Origin: Chryseobacterium oranimense
GTDB taxonomy: Bacteria > Bacteroidota > Bacteroidia > Flavobacteriales > Weeksellaceae
Assembly (NCBI RefSeq): GCF_025244725.1
Contig: NZ_CP104203.1
Location: forward strand, 2,356,001-2,420,000
Direction of reading: 5' to 3'
DNA length: 64,000 nucleotides
The position numbers and the translations under genes were made by a program. The notes under the pieces are model-generated. The model was not told the origin of the DNA. It saw nothing but the letters and a program-made list of their open reading frames with translations, and ran no database searches. Below, piece by piece: positions 60,668-64,000 of this stretch. Position 1 is the stretch's first letter, and every line of letters begins with the position of its first letter.

Positions 60668-61567
60668 ATGTCAAATATCGGACTTATCATAGAGGAAAAA
60701 GCAGCAGATATAGGAAATTTCCTGGTAGGAAGACTTCTTCCTTTCCGTGAAAAAAGAGCAGTCGGACCTTTTGTTTTTATCGACCATATGGGCCCTTCTG
60801 AACTGAAAGATTATCAAAATCTTGATGTCCCGCCGCATCCCCACATCGGATTATCAACTCTGACTTACCTTTTAGAAGGATCTATTTTTCACAGGGACAG
60901 CATAGGAAGTGCCGTTGAAATAAAGCCGGGAGCTGTTAACTGGATGACTGCCGGAAAAGGCGTTGTACATTCGGAAAGAACTCCGGAATATTTAAGACAC
61001 AGCGATAAAAGACTCCACGGATTCCAGATCTGGGTAGGCCTTCCGAAACACCTTGAGCAGACAGAACCTACTTTTCACCATATTGAAGCAGACGAAATCC
61101 CGGTTTGGGAAAAAGATGGTATTCAGTACAAACTGATTGCCGGTGAAGCATTCGGAAGAAAATCTACAGTTCCTGTTCACAGTAAATTATTTTTTATTGA
61201 GATCAAGACAAAAGAGGCAAAAAAAATAAGCATCGGAAAGGATCTTTACGGAGAAGCTGCCATGTACGTACTGGACGGTACGGTTTCTACAGAAGGAAAT
61301 ACTTATGGTTCAAAGCAGTTAATGATTGCCAAAGACACAAAACTGTGTGAATTCGACATGAGTGAAAACGGAACTGTATATCTTTTCGGTGGTGAGCCTT
61401 TTGATGAAGAGCGTTTTATATTCTGGAATTTTGTAAATTCAGATAAGGAAATGATTGATCAGGCCAAAGTGAACTGGAACGATCAGAACCACGACGCATT
61501 TCCTTTAGTTCCCGGTGACGAAAAAGAATACGTTCCGCTTCCAAAGGCAGTTTTAAACAGAAAATAA
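60668..61567 (+). CDS. Pirin family protein (second copy)
   Basis: 299 aa, with the pirin motif VPPHPHIGLSTLTYLLEG and KGVVHSERTPE providing the metal ligands. It has a typical beginning: LPFREKRAVGPFVFIDHMGP. It is clearly diverged from the copy at 59286, so an old duplication or separate acquisition. It is followed 23 nt later by the FMN reductase gene, probably in one operon. Confidence 0.93.
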   Translation: MSNIGLIIEEKAADIGNFLVGRLLPFREKRAVGPFVFIDHMGPSELKDYQNLDVPPHPHIGLSTLTYLLEGSIFHRDSIGSAVEIKPGAVNWMTAGKGVVHSERTPEYLRHSDKRLHGFQIWVGLPKHLEQTEPTFHHIEADEIPVWEKDGIQYKLIAGEAFGRKSTVPVHSKLFFIEIKTKEAKKISIGKDLYGEAAMYVLDGTVSTEGNTYGSKQLMIAKDTKLCEFDMSENGTVYLFGGEPFDEERFIFWNFVNSDKEMIDQAKVNWNDQNHDAFPLVPGDEKEYVPLPKAVLNRK

Positions 61568-61590
61568 CGGTTAGCACAGAAAGATAAACC

Positions 61591-62130
61591 ATGAAAATAT
61601 TAGCATTTGCAGGAAGCACGTCTTCTACTTCCATCAACAGGGAACTTGTAAAATTTGTTCTGAAGGATTTTCAGGATGAAGAAATCAACCTGATCGACCT
61701 TAATGATTTTACGATGCCTGTTTTCTCTGTGGATCTTGAAAAGAAAGGTTTCCCGGATGAAGCCCATAACTTTTTAAAGCAGATTGAGGAATGTGATGTC
61801 ATTATCTGCTCTCTTGCAGAACACAACAGGTCTTACAGCTCTGCTTTTAAAAATGTCTTCGACTGGTCATCAAGGATCAATGTGAAAGTTTTTCAGAATA
61901 AGCCCATGCTTCTGATGAGCACTTCACCCGGAGGATATGGCGGCGGTAATGTGATGAATACGGCAAAGACTTTTTTCCCGCAGTTTGCAGCAGATGTCAA
62001 AGAGACTTTTTCACTTCCTAAATTTTATGAAAACTTTGATCTCGAGACTGGTGTCATTAATCCTGATATGCTTAAAGAGCTTAAAGACAAGATAGAAAAT
62101 TTTAAAAACGAGGTTAAAGGCAATGACTAA
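61591..62130 (+). CDS. NADPH-dependent FMN reductase family protein
   Basis: 179 aa flavodoxin-like fold. It begins MKILAFAGSTSSTSINREL, the phosphate-binding loop; the central PMLLMSTSPGGYGGGNVM contributes to FMN binding. It reduces FMN or quinones and azo compounds with NAD(P)H. It overlaps the TMEM175-like gene by 8 nt, so expression is coupled. Confidence 0.92.
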   Translation: MKILAFAGSTSSTSINRELVKFVLKDFQDEEINLIDLNDFTMPVFSVDLEKKGFPDEAHNFLKQIEECDVIICSLAEHNRSYSSAFKNVFDWSSRINVKVFQNKPMLLMSTSPGGYGGGNVMNTAKTFFPQFAADVKETFSLPKFYENFDLETGVINPDMLKELKDKIENFKNEVKGND

Positions 62131-62701
62131 GGGAAGACTGGAAGCTTTCAGTGATGGTGTTTTAGCTATCATCATTACCATCATGGTTCTTGAACTGAAG
62201 GTTCCGGAAGGAAGCAGCTGGGCCAGTCTCAAACCCCTTTTTCCAAAATTTCTCGCTTATATTTTCAGTTTTATCTATGTAGGAATCTATTGGAATAATC
62301 ATCATCACCTGTTTCAGGCGGTAAAAAAAGTGAACGGAGATATTCTCTGGGCCAATCTCCACCTGCTGTTCTGGCTTTCGCTGATGCCTATTGCTACAGA
62401 ATGGATAGGAGCAACCCATTTTGCAAGTAATCCGGTGGCAGCCTATGGAATCTGTGTCATCATGTCTGCAGTAGCCTATACCATTTTAGAAAACCTGATT
62501 ATTAAGTGTGAAGGTGAAAATTCAAAGCTGAAAGAAGCTATACATTCAAAATTTAAAGAATATATCTCGATCGTATTTTATGTCCTGGGAATCGCTATTT
62601 CATTTTTTTATCCTTATATTGCCATAGGTTTTTATTATCTCGTGGCTCTCATATGGCTGATTCCGGACAGAAGGATCGAAAAATCCCTAAAAGAAAATTA
62701 A
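62123..62701 (+). CDS. TMEM175 family (DUF1211) potassium channel-like protein
   Basis: 192 aa with six hydrophobic helices. The family signature RLEAFSDGVLAIIITIMVLELKVP occupies residues 5-28 in the first helix, containing the FSDG selectivity motif. Bacterial members form tetrameric K+ channels, one six-helix subunit each. It overlaps the FMN reductase gene by 8 nt and is followed 1 nt later by the 4Fe-4S gene. Confidence 0.92.
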   Translation: MTKGRLEAFSDGVLAIIITIMVLELKVPEGSSWASLKPLFPKFLAYIFSFIYVGIYWNNHHHLFQAVKKVNGDILWANLHLLFWLSLMPIATEWIGATHFASNPVAAYGICVIMSAVAYTILENLIIKCEGENSKLKEAIHSKFKEYISIVFYVLGIAISFFYPYIAIGFYYLVALIWLIPDRRIEKSLKEN

Positions 62702-62702
62702 T

Positions 62703-62921
62703 ATGGAAACACACGAATATCCCAACGGCAATATTACGGTGATCTGGCAGCCCAAAAAGTGTATTCACTCGGCTGTCTGCGTAAAAATGCTTCCCAAAGT
62801 CTACAATCCTAAAGACAGACCCTGGATAAAAGCCGAAAATGCAAGTCCTGAAGAACTTAAAAACCAGATAGACCAGTGCCCGTCAGGAGCATTAAGTTAT
62901 AAATTCAACACAGAACAATAA
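62703..62921 (+). CDS. Divergent 4Fe-4S mono-cluster protein (YjdI-like)
   Basis: 72 aa. C-I-H-S-A-V-C near residue 20 and a late QCPSGALSY provide cysteines in the pattern of the small divergent Fer4 family (E. coli YjdI). It is located between the TMEM175 gene and an OsmC gene; the latter starts within the TAATG stop-start overlap. In E. coli yjdI lies next to yjdJ, and here a YjdJ-like gene lies one gene further down. Confidence 0.88.
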   Translation: METHEYPNGNITVIWQPKKCIHSAVCVKMLPKVYNPKDRPWIKAENASPEELKNQIDQCPSGALSYKFNTEQ

Positions 62922-63316
62922 TGGCGGTAACCGTAAAAGCAAGTTTAGGAAAAACAAAATATTATACTGAGGTAACAGCCGGCGAAAACAAGATCATCAC
63001 AGATGAGCCTATTGACAAAGGCGGTCAGAATAAAGGTTTCAATCCACTGGAAATCCTGGCAACCTCTCTGGCAAGCTGTACTGCAGCTACTTTACGGATG
63101 TATATCGAAAGAAAGGAATGGGATGTGGAAAACATCAACGTAGAAGTTGAGCTTGAAAATTATCCTTTAACCAAAAGAGCTGTTTTTAAAAGAGAAATCA
63201 GCTTTGAAGGCATTCTGGATGACGAGCAGCTGAAAAGACTCCACACTATTGCAGACGCCTGCCCTGTACACAAAATATTAACCAACGATATAGAAATACT
63301 AACCAAATTTTCATAA
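62921..63316 (+). CDS. OsmC/Ohr family peroxide-resistance protein
   Basis: 131 aa. The typical core is NPLEILATSLASCTAATLRMY with one Cys, followed by DACPVHKIL with the second; the two redox cysteines are intact. OsmC-type proteins reduce organic hydroperoxides with thiols. It begins in the stop codon of the 4Fe-4S gene and ends 1 nt before the next gene. Confidence 0.92.
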   Translation: MAVTVKASLGKTKYYTEVTAGENKIITDEPIDKGGQNKGFNPLEILATSLASCTAATLRMYIERKEWDVENINVEVELENYPLTKRAVFKREISFEGILDDEQLKRLHTIADACPVHKILTNDIEILTKFS

Positions 63317-63317
63317 T

Positions 63318-63605
63318 ATGACCGAAGTAAAACAAAACAACGACGAAAAACACGGAAGTTTTGAAGCTTTCATAGATGGAACACGCGCAGGAATGATGAC
63401 GTATACCTGGGCCGGAGAAGAAAGATTTATTATAGACCACACAGAGGTGGAAGAAGCCTACAACGGCAAAGGTGTAGGAAAAGAAATGCTTCTGGCAGCA
63501 GTGGAATTTGCCAGGAAAAACAACAAAAAAATCATTCCGCTATGCCCGTTTGCCAAAGCAAGTTTTCAGAAAAGTGAAGAGCTACAGGATGTTTTAGTCA
63601 ACTGA
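63318..63605 (+). CDS. Small GNAT-type acetyltransferase (YjdJ-like)
   Basis: 95 aa, the same compact GNAT group as the protein at 60302. AGEERFIIDHTEVEEAYNGKGVGKEMLLAAVEFA carries the acetyl-CoA-binding G-x-G-x-G/K turn, and KIIPLCPFAKASFQKSEE matches the second conserved segment. It is the last gene of the redox-linked run; substrate unknown. A terminator hairpin follows at 63629. Confidence 0.88.
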   Translation: MTEVKQNNDEKHGSFEAFIDGTRAGMMTYTWAGEERFIIDHTEVEEAYNGKGVGKEMLLAAVEFARKNNKKIIPLCPFAKASFQKSEELQDVLVN

Positions 63606-63628
63606 CGTTGATTTACCCTTAAGATACA

Positions 63629-63670
63629 GGCCTTTCAGATGTTTTATTCTGAGAGGCTTTTTCTTTTTTT
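63629..63670 (+). terminator. Terminator of the redox gene run
   Basis: GGCCTTTCAGA pairs with TCTGAGAGGCT (mismatches allowed) around an 8-9 nt loop, followed by a long T-rich tract. Confidence 0.75.
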
Positions 63671-63688
63671 AACAGAACAGAAAAAAAC

Positions 63689-63696
63689 TATATTTG
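63689..63696 (+). promoter_or_regulatory. -7 promoter element of the symporter gene
   Basis: TATATTTG, 22 nt before the ATG at 63719. Confidence 0.5.
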
Positions 63697-63718
63697 CTAA
63701 AATTTTAATTGAAAAACT

Positions 63719-64000
63719 ATGTCTCCAGTTATATTACTGTCTATTATTATCGTCTACTTCGCAATACTGCTTTGGGTAGCCTACAGAACAGGAAAAGGAA
63801 GTGATAATGAGAGTTTCTTCATCGGAAACCGCAAGAGTAACTGGATGCTGGTAGCTTTCGGAATGATCGGAACTTCACTTTCGGGGGTAACGTTCGTAAG
63901 TGTTCCGGGAGCCGTAGGAAACGACAAATTTGCCTATCTGCAGATCACATTGGGCTATCTTATCGGATATATTGTGGTAGCTTATGTTCTTCTTCCTTTA
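63719..64000 (+). CDS. Sodium:solute symporter, N-terminal part (cut by window edge)
   Basis: The first 94 codons of an SSF-family transporter, open to the last base. The first helix is ILLSIIIVYFAILLWVAYRTGK, then SFFIGNRKSNWMLVAFGMIGTSLSGVTFVSVPG, the segment conserved in this family. Further helices lie outside the window. The transported solute cannot be told from this part. The start has a good -7 element upstream. Confidence 0.9.
   Translation, partial: MSPVILLSIIIVYFAILLWVAYRTGKGSDNESFFIGNRKSNWMLVAFGMIGTSLSGVTFVSVPGAVGNDKFAYLQITLGYLIGYIVVAYVLLPL

Overview
This is chromosomal DNA from a low-GC member of the Flavobacteriia. It is most like Chryseobacterium or its close relatives (Weeksellaceae). 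The evidence is Bacteroidota-type promoters (TAnnTTTG at -7, sometimes with TTTG about 19 nt upstream), a type IX secretion sorting domain, large TonB-dependent receptors, a PNGase F-like glycoamidase, a GLPGLI-like segment, and the family profile overall. Two genes run off the ends: an aldo/keto reductase on the left and a sodium:solute symporter on the right. I saw no rRNA, tRNA, CRISPR array, prophage or conventional transposase. Genus assignment is inference.

Layout. 1-5 kb: aldo/keto reductase, secreted M4 metallopeptidase, Crp/Fnr regulator with DoxX and AhpD-like genes, and a DUF1304 membrane protein. 5-8.5 kb: an unusual structured leader region, then a three-gene glycine betaine/proline ABC transporter (ATPase with CBS domains, permease, lipoprotein). 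8.5-10.5 kb: HxlR regulator divergent from a quinone-oxidoreductase-like gene and a cupin gene. 10.7-13.2 kb: TonB-dependent receptor translationally coupled to a periplasmic thioredoxin. 13.3-21.4 kb: homogentisate-type tyrosine catabolism (homogentisate dioxygenase, CoA-transferase, 4-hydroxyphenylpyruvate dioxygenase, fumarylacetoacetase, flavin reductase-like protein). This locus is interrupted by a short inverted-repeat-bounded element carrying a GxxExxY nuclease-fold gene. 21.5-27.2 kb: lipoprotein, hydrolases, a HipA-like kinase/DUF3037 pair and CstA. 27.3-32.8 kb: TonB receptor, a palindromic intergenic repeat and a UvrD/PcrA helicase. 33-38.5 kb: an active/inactive M16 peptidase pair, SecG, a glycosyltransferase and RecR. 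38.8-48.6 kb: LURP-one-like protein, PepD, LOG-family protein, prolyl oligopeptidase, a ferredoxin/ferredoxin-reductase pair, DUF3108 protein and PheS. 48.7-57.6 kb: YceI lipoprotein, ABC ATPase, YjdM, RsmB-type methyltransferase, PNGase F-like protein, AsnB and a secreted protein. 57.7-64 kb: MFS exporter, then a compact run of pirins, small acetyltransferases, FMN reductase, TMEM175 channel, 4Fe-4S protein and OsmC, ending in the symporter.

The most unusual items are four. First is the approximately 585-bp inverted-repeat element at 19.99-20.58 kb, which carries a PD-(D/E)XK-fold gene and no transposase. Second is a family of composite intergenic repeats with the same module order at 38.5, 51.1 and 56.4 kb, one copy inverted. 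Third is the HipA-like kinase/DUF3037 pair. Fourth is a PNGase F-like enzyme with a GLPGLI-like N-terminal region. Several palindromic operators also sit on recognisable promoters. All functional statements are from reading the sequence; no database search was run.
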